Source: Temnothorax longispinosus (taxonomy: Eukaryota; Arthropoda; Insecta; Hymenoptera; Formicidae). From it: a DNA stretch of 64,000 nucleotides. Positions within the stretch are counted from its first letter, which is position 1, and the number at the start of each line of letters is the position of its first letter. Below, in pieces: positions 37,601-50,376 of the stretch. A model generated the notes under the pieces. The model did not search any database and was not told where the DNA came from. It saw only the letters and a list, made by a program, of their open reading frames with translations. The stretch is from the NCBI RefSeq assembly GCF_030848805.1, contig NC_092363.1:23561828-23625827 (forward strand), given 5' to 3'. Position numbers and translations under genes: made by a program.

Positions 37601-40600
37601 TGATGAAAACATAAAAAGAAGATTATTATTAATCTTAGCAAATGAGCCTTTTGTTTCCTTTGTTTTAATTTAATTAATTTGAATATGTAGTAAGTAAAGA
37701 TCAGTAATACCATGCTTTTTATTTTTCGTCAAAAATATTTATAATTATATTACTATCGTAAACATAATAATAATTATATGTAGTAATATATTTATTTAAT
37801 ATACAATAATATACATATATATTTTTTATTTATCTATATTTCGATAATAAAACATAATTATATATATTGAATAAATACATTATTATCGTATTAGGTTTAT
37901 ATGAGTTTATATGAATAAATAAAGTATAGATTATATTATTATTCACTAATATATATAGCCCATCTTTTATAAATATACCAATTTCACTTGTATCTATAGA
38001 ATTGGCTGCATCATTCATGTCCGCGTAAAAAGCGACAGTATGATCCCAAGAGGCAGGTCGGTTCCCCTTTCAGCCGATGCTATCCGTCTCGTTAACCGCG
38101 CTTCCTGATGCTTCGATGCGCGGTGCCTTTGGCATCAGCCCTACGCGAACGCGCTCTTGTATCCGCAGCAAAGGAAAGTAACTAACGTTTGCCCCCCTCG
38201 TTCCTGATGCCTAAGTGAAAGCACAGGCCCGTTTATTTGCTACGTTTTATAGTTGCCTGTGCACGTTACAGCCTTGGACGTTTTCACGCGCGACAACGTT
38301 AGGTCTGTGTGCGCCGCGCCGGGTCGCGTTTTTCTCCTACGGCATAGGTATTCGGTGGACACGCACGAATTGGATGTGCAGATGTTCCGCGAAATTTCAA
38401 ATTTCAGATTATTTACTACCACGCGGAAGCGTGCGCCTCGTACGAATATTATTACATATAAATCGTCATAACGTCGAAGCGATAGTTTCTATTCTCTCCT
38501 GCATGTACTCGAGAAATAATAAAGCGCTTGTTACATAATATGGATTCTTTTAAAATCTCTGTTCAAAACAGATTGATTGAGATTCATCAAAAATTGATGA
38601 ACCTATTATCCCAATTAAAATAAAAAGTCTTATAAACGCAGCGTAAAAAAAATTACACAATAACTAAAAACGTATGTGTTAAAAAAAAGAGACATTGATT
38701 AAAAAATTAAATTGTTTTCTTTAAGGGATTTGCCGGATCACCCTGTAGCTCGCTCGGCAATTCAATCGTATGTGAATCAGCTGTGAGAGCGGCATGTGCA
38801 CGTGCGAGTTCACGGGGAACGTGACAGCAAGGTGCACCAGTTCAAGGAGATGCAACGTCGACGACGCGACGTTCGAGGGAAATTTCCTTTCTCCCGCGTT
38901 CTCGCGTGTATACGGAAACGAAGAACTGCATATCAACGCCGATTCTCCACGACGTGAGGCTCGTAAAAATAGTAACGACGGTGTGCCGAGCTGCCGAGGA
39001 GCCGAGCGTAACCGCGGCTCGACCTTTCGCATACGCGCGGCTATTTTCTATTCCATTGTATCGTCGAAATATTAATATCGCGACACTTAACGAGTATTTT
39101 ATCGCGCGCGTGTATTTCAGTAGCTATCACATTATAATCGCAAATACCGGGCGTTTTATTTTTCGCGACAGAAGAGTATTATTCAATTATGCAAAAAAAA
39201 CTTTGTAAATATTTTTTATGTAATATAAATGCCAAGCAGGTTGACGTCACTGTAATATTTTGCGAGAGATATTACGTATGCATGTAAAATGTGTAATATA
39301 AAAAATATTTTTATTTTTATTATTACTACGAATAATTAAAACTAAGCGAATAAGTTCGTTGCAGTCATCGTGGAATCTGCTAGGACATCGCATTTAACTT
39401 TTTTATTATAATTGTTATATTAAATCACTAATATCTCTCTCTTCCTTTCTCTACATTAACAATTAAAATTTTTGAATATTCATATATATATATATATACA
39501 TGTATAATATATATATATATATATAACGATTTAAAATTATTATTATTATTTAACATTATTAATAATCTTTCACAATATCTTCACTTGCCTTGAGAATAAA
39601 GCGAAGACTCAAAGGAGTTTTCAGTTGATCGATGATGAAAGAGGCTAAAAATTGATCGTTACTTTCTTACAGTAACAAATTAACAATTCCATTTAATTTT
39701 AACGCTCGGCTATCACATTTCCCTTGCGCGCGACCTTTGCGCGGGATTATCAATCATATCTACGACTTTCGGCGAGAACGACAAACGCGTGCCGGCAATC
39801 TCACCGAGCGATTACGGAACCCGCGTGAATGCGCGACGGACGTGGTAACCGTGAAATCTCAAGCGGACGACCGTAATTATGACTTTCCTCTCGACGCGGG
39901 AATATCGCAATGTCACTGGCGACAATCTCCGCTTGCGAATCCACGTGCGTGGACGTGCGTCGTACGCGCGACGCGACGTGCGTATATATCTTTTATTCGA
40001 CTGTACATATAGCATTTTCCTTACGTCAAACGAGAAATGTTGAAGCTGATATTTCTTGAATATCCATATTTGGTATCGAGACTAATTGCTAGAAGATAAA
40101 TATATAGATAAATATTAATAAGCGCCAATAAATTAAGTAGCAATTTTGATTTTTAAGATTTATATCTGTAAGGAGTTGTGGAAATAAAATTTTCATTATT
40201 TAAAATAACAATATTATATTGCTAAGAATTTACAGAATCAATCATATTATTTTTTCTAGTCTAGATTTTTATCGGATATTAATATCTACCTTAATAATAT
40301 TAATAGTTTTATGATCAAAATTAGGTATATATTTTGGGCTTGCACTTTTCTAAATGACAAAATATGAAGATAAAGAAAATCGTCGATATTATTGATATAT
40401 ATAATAAGCTTGATAATAAACTTTATTTTAGTTCAGCTTTATAGAGAGAGAGCTACAGTTAACTTTTTTTTAATAAAGCAAAATGCGAAAAGCATTTTGT
40501 AACGTTGTACTGAGAGTTCAATTATTCCAAAAATAGGCAACACGGAATGACGTATATAGATAATTACTGAATAGAGATAACTGATTGTAACATGGAGAAC

Positions 40601-42945
40601 TTGCAGCTATGCTACTCCATGCCAACGCAAGCTACGCTGCTGGAGCACTTCTAAGTGCTTACCCACTTGGTCGACACGGGTGCCTATTTCGCTCGCGATC
40701 GATGTTTCGGATCGATACTGCCACGTGTTGCAAATGGACATTTAATTATGATACCGGTCGTCCGTCGATGACACCGTCCTAGGTCGTTCCGCTGTGCCGC
40801 AACCCTCCATGTAGATCAACCACGTTGTACGAGAACGGAGCGAGACGAGAGAGGAAGGTCGACGTACATCGAGTTATTTCGAGCCGCTTCGCTCATCCAC
40901 CTGAATAAATCATGGCATTCGCGCTCCGAGGGTCCCAGCAACGGGGCTATTATGATGGGGGGAGGGAGGGAGGACCGACCTTTCGGATTAATTGCCCGCG
41001 ATGGGGCCTTCTCGACTCGCGACGTCGCGATATTGTGAAATGAGATTTCGCCTCGAAATCGAGGCTCGGAGATTGACGAGAGATTTGTCTTCGAATATTT
41101 GACGAGACGCGATTCACAATTCCATGCATATATACGAAGACTAAACTGCGAAAATACTCTCAAACAGCGATATAAAGTATTTAAATATGAGAATATTCTT
41201 TTCTAAGTAAATGTAAAATAATTTCTAAACACGTGCTTGCGTGTGTATTTATATTTAATTTAATAAATTAGTATATTAAGTTATATATTAACTAACTGTA
41301 TGTCAATAAAATATATTAATATATTAATTTAAGTGATTAATTAATGCCATTTTTATTTTGATTCGATATCTGTCATTATAGACGAAGTCTCTTCCATTCC
41401 TCGATTATTAGCTTTATCCTTGAACTATTGGATTCTTGCATGTTCGGACAAATAAAGTATGTACGAGGTCTGCGAAGTAAAAGGCGGCCTTGATAAATTT
41501 CGAACAGAACGATCGGGTGTCGAGTTTTTACAGATTACGCGCTCAATGCACTCGCGCAAAAGGATCCTCCATCTCTCGCTGTAAATAAACGCGTTCAAGA
41601 CGCGACGTAAAAAATTACATGTTACAACACTTCTAGTGTGTTTAAGAGACATGAATGGTTGATGATAACCGAAGGTCTTGGATGAATAATCGCCATTTGT
41701 CACTCGCTTTATCCGCCTCTATGAGACTATGCATACAAAATTATGATTTATCGCGTCGATATTCGCATGGAAGATATCTCTCTTCCCCTAAAGTTTAAAT
41801 TCACTTTTTTGACTTAACTCGCTTCAACTTTTTCCTACCAACTCCGCGCGATCTTGGAGCGTAATACATCTTGTATTAGATATTGTTCTGCGATGCGCAT
41901 TTACGGGAAACGTGAAGTTTCACAAACGCACGACGACGTTGTTCAACATTTTTATAACTCTGCCAAGATAATTGAACGGCAATTACGGCGATTCGAATCG
42001 CGGAAGATGCTTCTTTCCTCTAAATGTTGCTTTCTTTGCTACACACATACACACACAAATAAATCCCGCAGGAGTAATAAAAATATTACGCCACTGCGGG
42101 AAATACTTCGCGTCTAATTACGCGTTACGGTAATACATTATTATTACACGCGTATTAATTATTGCACGCACATTACTCGCCGAAAGAATTCCTCATTGAA
42201 GGATTCATTATGCAGAAACGGATGCGAAGCGGATCCGTGCGTTCAATTCTGTCGCAATCTTCCGATATGCCAATGATTTTTGCGTCGCTATATGCCGCGG
42301 CGTGAAAGAAAACGACTTTGTCACACTGAGGAGGATCTATTCCCGAAGACGAAGAAGATGAATACGCGTTCGTATTCACAGTTGTTGATGAAGCTGATGA
42401 TTCTGTGCAATTCCAGCCCCGAGGGGGAATTGCTCCTAGCCGCGAGAGAGGATCGCGTCACGACGCTCGATTCTTTCCACTTTTCCGATTCGGGTCAAGC
42501 GGAATCGGCCGCCAATCGATATGTACCATCTGGCTGAAGCGATGATGACGACGGTACATGTATATGGGGCTGTGAATGAGCGGCACTATAAATCGTAAGG
42601 CAGGTAAATAAGAATGACGACCTCGCACTACGTATGTATACCCACCGGCGATCAGAATACAACGAACTTCCATGAAAGAGTCAATTAAATTCTCGGATTA
42701 GCCTGCATCTATCTCTATTCTCCGAATTGGGAGCATCGAGTGTCCACGATAAAAACGTATTACGCATGGTATCTATTGGATGTATCCGCGACGATGAAAT
42801 ATGTCTTTCTGTGTCTGTGCTTTTGTCGGCATGCGATATACTAACGTTCACTGAAATTTACCGCAAACAAAGGAAGAAACCTAAAAGAATGTGTTACGTG
42901 ATTCAGTCAAAAAAGAGCTGCGTTACCAATCGCGCTGGTCACTAC
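34641..42945. other. Large gene-free stretch
   Basis: About 8.3 kb with no supported exon, RNA gene or clear transposon. It alternates CpG-rich pockets (35400-35800, 36700-37050, 38720-39150, 39740-40010, 40640-41130) with A+T-rich DNA, and has an AT-rich microsatellite at about 39482-39527. Perfect TGACGTCA motifs occur at 35859-35866 and 39242-39249. Confidence 0.35.
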
Positions 42946-43168
42946 AACCCTCGGTTGTCACACGGGGTCAAAGTGATTCCAACCAATTTTCAAACAGCTG
43001 CATGCTGTTCAAAAACTAACAGTTTAAGTGGATCGCAAAAAAATCTATAATTAAGTTTAAACATTGTAGAATGTATTTTCATTGTAAAAAAATAACTTTT
43101 TGAGTGGCGTTATGTTTAAAAAAAAATTTTTTTTAATGTTTAAAAAAGAGGTGTGACAACCGAGGGTT
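42946..43168. mobile_element. Short element with AACCCTCGGTTGTCACAC ends
   Basis: The 18-base left end is repeated exactly, inverted, at the right (43151-43168). The element is 223 bp with an A+T-rich interior and no coding capacity. Target duplication not resolved. Confidence 0.7.
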
Positions 43169-43573
43169 AACGACCAACACGACCAGTTATTCTCAATTTC
43201 AAAAATGTCTCTTCTTCGATCTGTAGAAAACGTCGGAAAACGTAAAGCTGTCGGCTAAAGATCTCAAATACCGAATCTCATAATTCGTGTCTCGTTCTTT
43301 CTTCTTCTTCACCTCGCAACAACTTTAACTTTCTTTTTTCTCCGACCATTAAGAATGTTTTGATAATAAAAAAAAATTCAAATGGGATCGAAGGCGGGCC
43401 TGTTCATAGAAGGAAGGTATTTGCGCGTACAAGCACTTTACATCACCCTATGCTCATTACGTATCGCATTCACGTCGCGCGCCGGTCTGTTGATTTCGAT
43501 AGCATCGAGACCCGAGCCGGAAAATAGCTACGCACATAAATAGATTAATCGAGCGCGGTCTACGTCGTTCTTG

Positions 43574-43591
43574 CCCCCCCCCCCCCCCCCC
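43574..43591. repeat. Homopolymer of 18 C
   Basis: An uninterrupted C run in GC-rich DNA; its length in an assembly is likely to be unreliable. Confidence 0.9.
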
Positions 43592-44031
43592 GAGAGTGTC
43601 ATAACCGATTCGCGCGCGGTTACGAAACGGCCGAGTGATCGCCACCCGCGAGTGACGATCCGGGACGGAGCCGAGAAAATCGCTCGGCTCCGCGCGAGCG
43701 CGTCGCACCGTTCGCCGACGTAATAATGATGATCCCTTTAATCAATTAGCTCGACGGCGAAACCGTGAGGCAACCATTGCACCCGACGAGGGGGGCCGCG
43801 CGCACGAAGACGACGCGCTGCGCCGCGCCGGCCCCGGCCGCAGAAAATGCCGCGGCTCGTTCCCCCGACCACGGCGACCACGGATATTAATTATCTAGGG
43901 CACAGAGATGCGCTCGCGTACAATGCGCGACCGGGGCGGGGGGGTGGGCGGGGGGACGGCCGGTGCCATGCCGCTGGCGAATGCAGCGTGACTTTCGCTT
44001 TTCCTGCTGTATATTCATCTGTCTACCGCTT

Positions 44032-44070
44032 TGCTGCTGCTGCTGCTGCTGCTGTTGCTGTGGTTGCTGC
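44032..44070. repeat. CTG trinucleotide repeat
   Basis: About eight uninterrupted CTG units and then imperfect ones (TTG, TGG). Could vary in length; no gene could be attached to it. Confidence 0.8.
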
Positions 44071-44936
44071 GCGCTCGCCGTTCCGCCGCGTGCCTAAACG
44101 CTTGGAAAAACTACGCAGCGCGGCTTTCTTCTCGGGCCGAGAAGAACGAGAGTCTCTCGCACTTGCAAAATGCTTGTGCTAACAAGGATGGCGACCTGGC
44201 GACTACGACTGCGACTGCGCCTCTTCGATCATCACCGAAAGATGCGTCACGACTCGCTACGTTCTTCCATACTTTTGTGAATAGCAAGAAATCGCGCGCG
44301 GTCTCTGCCTGACCCATTTTTCCTGGGCAATTAATCTCGGCGTTGACGTTAAATCGAGATTAGTCAAATTCAAGTTGAACCCCTCACCCTGTTGAACTGG
44401 ATTCTTCGTACTGTAACGCGGCCTCGCGGATATCCGTGTATTTAATAATTACGTAACAACGAGATATATATCTCTTTTGTTAGATCATCAAGAGTCGAGG
44501 ACGCCGAATTTTGCGAGAGAAGAGAGACATTGGAATTTGACGAAGGGAACGGACTGCGAGGATTAATCGAACGTCAGCACACCGTACCAGTTCTCTAATT
44601 TACGAACGCCATAATTGCGGCGTGGGTAAACGCGAAAAAAATCCATTCGTGGAACCTCATTGAATAGCCGTTCTATAATCTCGTGCGGCCATAGAAACCA
44701 CTCGCCGCCGAGCGGGCCGAGCCCGAACGCAAATTGCAGGCCGCATCCGATAAGAGCGCGTCTGTGTGCGCGGTCGTCGATCATGAGATACGATCCAGCG
44801 TCTCATGGAGGATCCTCGAGGTGCAATTGATCCCGACCGGCTACAATTAACCGGATTTGTCACTCGCGACAATTAGGCGCATTTTGTGTTAATCAGAGAC
44901 TGACGAACAACAATCCGTGTAACAAATGCGCAAATA

Positions 44937-45072
44937 TGTTTATTTCTATCAATGAAGATTAATTTTAATCTCAGTTTAACTTACTTTTTATCCTTTTCTA
45001 ACTCTTAGAACTAAAAAAGGATAAAAAGTGAGTTAAACCGAGATTAAAATTAATCTACATTGATAGAAATCG
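44937..45072. mobile_element. Hairpin MITE, GGATTAA family (copy 2)
   Basis: 136 bp that folds almost completely: TGTTTATTTCTATCAATGAA and TTAATTTTAATCTCAGTTTA on the left are mirrored by TAAACCGAGATTAAAATTAA and ATTGATAGAAAT on the right. Arms of about 56 bases are near-perfect, so this copy is younger than the one at 11785-11902. Confidence 0.75.
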
Positions 45073-45845
45073 ATAATAATGTTGAATTTAGAATAAACAA
45101 CATTATTTTCGAATTTAAAAGAAAAAAGGAAATAAATACATGTAGACTCTCTTCTTTTGTGTCAAAACGTTGGTTTATTTAGGATAACAAGAAAAAGATT
45201 TAAAAAATTTTACAATTTACCATAAGATCAGCGCGACTTTTACAAGATAGTTTTCCCGCGATATTAGTTTCTAATATTTATGCCTACTTTTCACTTATCG
45301 CCGTGACAAACGAATTGTTATTTCGGTGACGCGAGGTATCTTCAATTACGTAACAAGAGATCCAAGCGTTGTTGTGAGAAAGGAAAATGTCGAGAATTAA
45401 CGGCGCGCGCGTGAAGGTAAATTAGTAAGTTTTTCCTGTCATAAATCAGACTAATAACGACTAAGCGAGACTTTCGCGAAAGGATCAGTCCGCGTTGTAA
45501 AATTAAATTCCGCGCGCGTGCGCGACGCGTCGTTGGGAATGTGAGATGTATCCAGTTGCAATCGCGAATTTGTATCGATAGTCCAAATATCAGAGTGATC
45601 GTAAAGCGTCCGGAAGCTGAAAAAAGAGCTAAAAAATGCACTTCCTCATTATTACATACTTTATTGCCATCGACGCAATATTCACTAAATCAATTAAATA
45701 TAGCAAGAAAATTTTTTCCTATAAGACTAATGGATTATTATGTTAAAATAATAATAAACAATTTCGTAACTTGCCAGTGATGATTAACGAATATATTTCA
45801 ATTTTTTCAACTTAACTGGCCACAATTTCGTACAAAATCACGACG
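45073..45845. other. Gene-free stretch
   Basis: A+T-rich DNA with no supported feature. Confidence 0.4.
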
Positions 45846-46092
45846 TTTCAGCTTTTGGTTTGGGCCCTTATCAAGTGTAAACTATTCTAGCTTTTATGAT
45901 CTTTCAAGAATAAGTTCATACATTACGGATATCTTGTGATTTCAACGACGAGTCTTACAGATGATATCGGTACTATTAATATTTTTTTTTATTTTTGTTA
46001 CTTCCATTAAATTATATTAGATTGACTTTTTATATTTGCGTTATGTCATTTTATAGTTTACACTTGATAAGGGCCTAAACCAAGAGCTGAAA
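45846..46092. mobile_element. Inverted-repeat element with GTTTCAGCTTTTGG ends
   Basis: Left arm GTTTCAGCTTTTGGTTTGGG then CCCTTATCAAGTGTAAACTA; the right arm is its inverse with about five changes, giving roughly 45-base terminal repeats around a 150-base A+T-rich centre. Non-coding. Directly adjacent to a Tc1 remnant. Confidence 0.65.
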
Positions 46093-46199
46093 ACAAATAA
46101 AAACAATTTTTTTCAATAAAAATGCTTAAATAGATCTTATAACTATATTTTATTATTAAACAGTAAAAAAAAATTATCTAAAATATTCTGAATAAATAA

Positions 46200-46585
46200 A
46201 TAAAAAATATTTAAACATTCCTCTCATATAAAAAAACCTCTTTTATTTTGGATCACTTTTATACAAAGTCTAGGCATCTTGTCAATAAGTTTTTATATTG
46301 TTCCGCTATTTATAGCCTTTCATTACTCTCGCCACAGAATCTCTCAAAGCGATTTTTACGGAAGTTGGACATTTTTGGAATCAATAAAAACGAAATTTTT
46401 CTATTATAGATGGAAAATGAATTCCGTATAATACTTTTCTAAAATAATAAATAATTTATGGATCACGCTATCAAAATCTAATAAGCAAAACCTTCATTTT
46501 TCAGTTAGGCAATATTAACCCATTTTGAAAATTATAGTATAACACATAGATCCTTGGTCCTAAACTTTCTGACGGTAGTGTATAT
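46200..46585 (-). mobile_element. Tc1/mariner-type transposon remnant
   Basis: On the minus strand, positions about 46300-46240 read KLIDKMPRLCIKVIQNKRG, matching the conserved C-terminal end of Tc1-family transposases (KLI-SMP-R-AVI--KG). Reading upstream the frame breaks at once by a stop, so it is dead. At 46585-46555 the minus strand reads ATACACTACCGTCAGAAAGT then TTAGGACCA, a typical Tc1-type terminus ending at TA. Only a few hundred bases separate terminus and C-terminus, so most of the transposase is deleted. Confidence 0.65.
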
Positions 46586-49500
46586 ATAACTTTTCAATTG
46601 ATATTTTCTGTCATATGATTACTGGGTTGCTTGAAATTTATAATATCGATTCGCCATTGCATAGATCAAGCTTGATAATATACATATACATGCAAATATT
46701 AATCCATCTATGATAATTATAAACATATTTCTTATATTCAGATCGGAATTTTACTGCATATCATCCCCAAAATAAAAACAAAAGTCGACCATTGTCGATG
46801 AGCAAATTTATCCGTTACAAACTGTCTTTTGTAGTTCGACGATTGAAATGACAGAATGCTCGTAAAACTGTCAAGTACAAAGAGAAAGAGAAAGATGCAT
46901 GCGAAAAGAGTGTTTCCATGCAGTTATCGACAATCGACGATCCATCGATCGATATCGATATAACACGGTGGATCGCGCGCTTTTTGCAGCGGCCGGCCGT
47001 GTCGCAACGATCAATCAATCCGGCAGAACGAGACACTCGAAACCGTGCCGGAGCAATCTGATCCCGTCCGATCCGATTCGTATTACCGCAATGTTGTCAT
47101 AGTCGCATAGCTGCGCGCATCTCGAGCCGCCGCGCTCGCGTTATTGCTACACGGGGCGATAATAAATCGTCGATTTAGCAAGCGGCGTTCTCTTTCAGCA
47201 ATCGGTGAGAGAGCGTTCGTTGTCGTAGGTGTCGGGAGTCGGGACCGTTTCGTGAAGTTCGCGCACGCACGAGAGAACGGTGAGATTCTCTTCTCCGCGC
47301 GATTTGTCGTTACGCGCGCGCTAATTGGACCGGCGACTACCACCGCGATGATCCACCGGTGAAACGCCAGTCATTGGTAGCGATTGCCTGTTTACAAGTA
47401 ACAACTCTTACGAGAATCGATTGCCAGCCGGAATTATAAGCCGATATAAGTCCGATATGCCGATCCGCGAACGAGCTATAGGCTATGAAGAATTTACGAA
47501 ACTCTTGGGGCGAGAGACAGAGCCAATCTTTCAAGCCATCTAATTATTCTAATTGATGACTTTGTAAATAATGTAAATATAGGGTTATCAGAAGTGGATA
47601 TACATTAATATATATTAAATATATTTAGCTTTTAATAGCAAGTTTCTTATAATACAAATAACGCGTTAACTAAAAATGATGTTTCAACGATTTATTAATC
47701 GCTGTCTTATCAATCATCAATCTTTCTCTCTCGACGGCGTTCGCGCGAATCTTTTTTTCGTCAACGAGGCGAGCGCTATACACGTTTCCAATAGGATTCT
47801 CTTTTCATCATCTTGTTCCGCGTGTGCTATTAAGTTATTATACTTCGGCCGCGTGTCGCAACATTACGCCTGCGGCTAGGAATGAGCAACGAAACGGAAC
47901 TCAAATTACGAACTCTCGCTATTACAAATTATTGATTATACTATACGTTGCGTCATTCGCGTTTAGGGGCAACGAGCGGCGCGGCACCCGCTTACGCGAG
48001 CCGTAAAATCGTGCGCGCGTTTCGTCCGCGGGTGGGAAAACCGGAGGGGGGGAGGACTTGGACGTAAGATAATCGCGTGCGAACAAGTCGGGATAATGCG
48101 CCGCGCTCCAAGATACAGCCGGCTAAAAGCGCATCTTGTGCGTGTAACGGCACAAGATAGCTTCAGACGTAAAAAAATAAACACCGGACTCCTTCACCTC
48201 CGCGGTTCCCTTTCATACTTTCTTCAGTGAACGTTCGTTTTTTTTTTCACGTTCAATCGATCATTCCTTTACAGTTAATGGCCTTTCTCATGTGCTAAAT
48301 ACGTGCTACTTGAATAACGTTCCGCAAAAATTTTTCTTTCAGTGCTATAAATTGAGATAATATTTATAAACATTTTTTAAGTTATAGATCGAAATGCATC
48401 GGGAAGCGTTGGCATACTAAGAGACGTGCTTACCAGATACCGATACCTTACACTTTTGAGGTTCACCTTCCTCATCTTTTTAGGATTGGTTGAAATCGCA
48501 CGTCGTCGCCGCGTCGCCGCGAAACGATCTTCGCGTATATCTCTCATCGGCATATATCTTCACGTATATACCGTCATTTTCACGCCTTGTATATGGACAG
48601 ATAGACAGATAGACATGTCCTCGGCCTAGAAATCATGGTCATTCCTAGTACATCTGCGGGTTACAGTGAAATGTATTCCGGACAAATCGCTCCTCGAATA
48701 TCGCCCGGATATCTTTTAGATCGATATTCATAGATGACGCCTCAGAATTTGCTTCGTGAAATTTTTCATGCTACTTCAAGTCCCTTTTTCTTCAATAAAA
48801 ACTTTAATATGTGCAATAAAATCTCTCTTAGTTAGATCTGATACAAGATGCCGTTATTTTTATTGCGATTATATTATTATTTGCCCTAAATTTTAAATTG
48901 AATTTATTAAATTTAATATTGAACTTTGGGATAAAATCGATCCGCTTGTGATGCCAATTTAGAATGATGGACGTATATTGACGACGGCACGAGCTGTTTG
49001 TATCCTCCGTCGATTTAGTTATCTAGTTCCTAGTCGACAAGTACGCTTCGCGGGTGAAGCTGAGCGTGTGACGAATAACAAGCGAGCAATTTTCGATCGC
49101 ACGCTCCCTGCTTACTGATGGTCCTCATTGGAGGCTTACTTTTTCGGAGAAAGGACTTAGAAGAATGACGTGATGATTTTCGAAACTTCACTCGGCTCGC
49201 TTGCGAAACAAACAACTCATCCTGCATTCATTCTGCACTTGTTTTCATAAATACCAACGTGTAAACGTTTCATTAGCTTATCTAATATGTGATTTTTTTT
49301 GTCACGTATGTGCGAAATACAATTTTGTGAAATAACTTCGAAAAAAAAGCCATTTTATTTCTATCTCCCGGATATAATTTTAACCTGCGTGAAATTTTTC
49401 GACAAGTACCTACACGGTTATCGCGTTTTTCTACGTCTCGTTAAATTCGGAGATTATACGATTTTCTCAATTTTACGATATCCTCGTTTCAAACGAACCG

Positions 49501-50020
49501 ACTGAGCGCGTAACGGAATATTTTATATCCTATCCATCCGAATCGCCGTCAGATCGCTTGCGGGAGAATTCACGTGCTCGAGAGCTCAGAGATCGGGCGC
49601 AATGCTACGTTACTCTCGCTGATCGCTCTCCTCGAACGGAGAGCCAGATGACACCAAGGCCAGGCGGCGCGAGATTTCTCGCAGCGAGAACGTTAAGTTC
49701 TTCGCTGCGAAGGAGAGAGAGTAAGAGAGCGAGAGAACGTCCGAGACGAAAAAAGGGTTCCTCTCGTTAACGGCCTGACCAGGGTCAATCGCGAAGGAGC
49801 AGGATCGTATCCCGTTGCCCGATCCTTTGGCTAGCCGACAACAGGTCCTTCGATCCCCACCCCGCGAGCGATTCCTCGCGGGGGCCCCCCTCAAGATAGT
49901 CGTGTCTCCTTATGACTCCCCCCTCATCGACATCTGCCTCCCACGTTCCCCGGGAGTCTCACCTGGCCGGTAGCATCCTCCTGCACTCCCGACGAGGACT
50001 TTCTCCGAAAGACGGCCAAC
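46586..50020. other. Gene-free upstream region
   Basis: No supported exon. CpG-rich pockets lie at 46900-47350, 47940-48140 and 49500-49960. The last of these directly precedes the TATA box of the glycine-rich gene and probably includes its promoter region. Confidence 0.35.
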
Positions 50021-50028
50021 TATATAAG
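50021..50028 (+). promoter_or_regulatory. Candidate TATA box of the YGAP-repeat gene
   Basis: TATATAAG in GC-rich surroundings, 271 bases upstream of the start codon. Transcription would begin near 50050, giving a 5' UTR of about 240 bases if unspliced. No perfect insect initiator is visible at the expected distance. Confidence 0.5.
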
Positions 50029-50291
50029 CGAGATGCACGCTGTTTGAAGCACGTTAGACGAAATCGCACGGGTGCGTCGAGCAGGCCACGTCGAGCCGCC
50101 GCGCCCCAATATTGCATCTGTTTTCCTTTCGTAAGTTCACCCCGCAAATATACGTGACGGTATAGCCTCGGAGAGAAAAAGGGAAGAGACAGGCACCTCG
50201 TACTTCGTACGGAACGCAAATTCGTGCATGTGACTCGGCGCCGAGGAACGCCGCAGAGAGACCTCCACGAGATCTTCAATCGTCGGGGACC

Positions 50292-50376
50292 ATGAGGCCC
50301 GCGAGAAGCTGGGCCCCGTTGGCAGTGACCGCGCTGGTCGCGACGGCTCTGCTGTTGAGGCCCATCCACGCTGATG
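50292..50376 (+). CDS. YGAP-repeat protein, exon 1 (signal peptide)
   Basis: ATG at 50292 is followed by RPARSWAPLAVTALVATALL and then LRPIHAD. The exon ends with one base of an alanine codon before GTAAGATCTG. A separate short signal-peptide exon before a long intron is the usual layout of insect cuticular protein genes. Confidence 0.88.

Larger units (their letters stand above)
43169..44936. other. Gene-free stretch with C-run and CTG repeats
   Basis: GC-rich from 43450 to 44320. Contains an 18-base C run (43574-43591) and a CTG tract (44032-44070). A frame reading Leu repeats followed by Trp-Leu-Leu has no ATG and is attributed to the CTG repeat. No exon is supported. Confidence 0.35.

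Noticed and set aside
41425..41703. Minus-strand frame with NAFIYS, resembling the seventh helix of a GPCR
   Set aside because: The residues before it are not a membrane helix, and an acceptor-like ACAG cuts inside the motif. Considered coincidence.
44031..44312. Frame starting with a run of leucines, looking like a signal peptide
   Set aside because: It has no ATG, and the leucines come from a CTG repeat.
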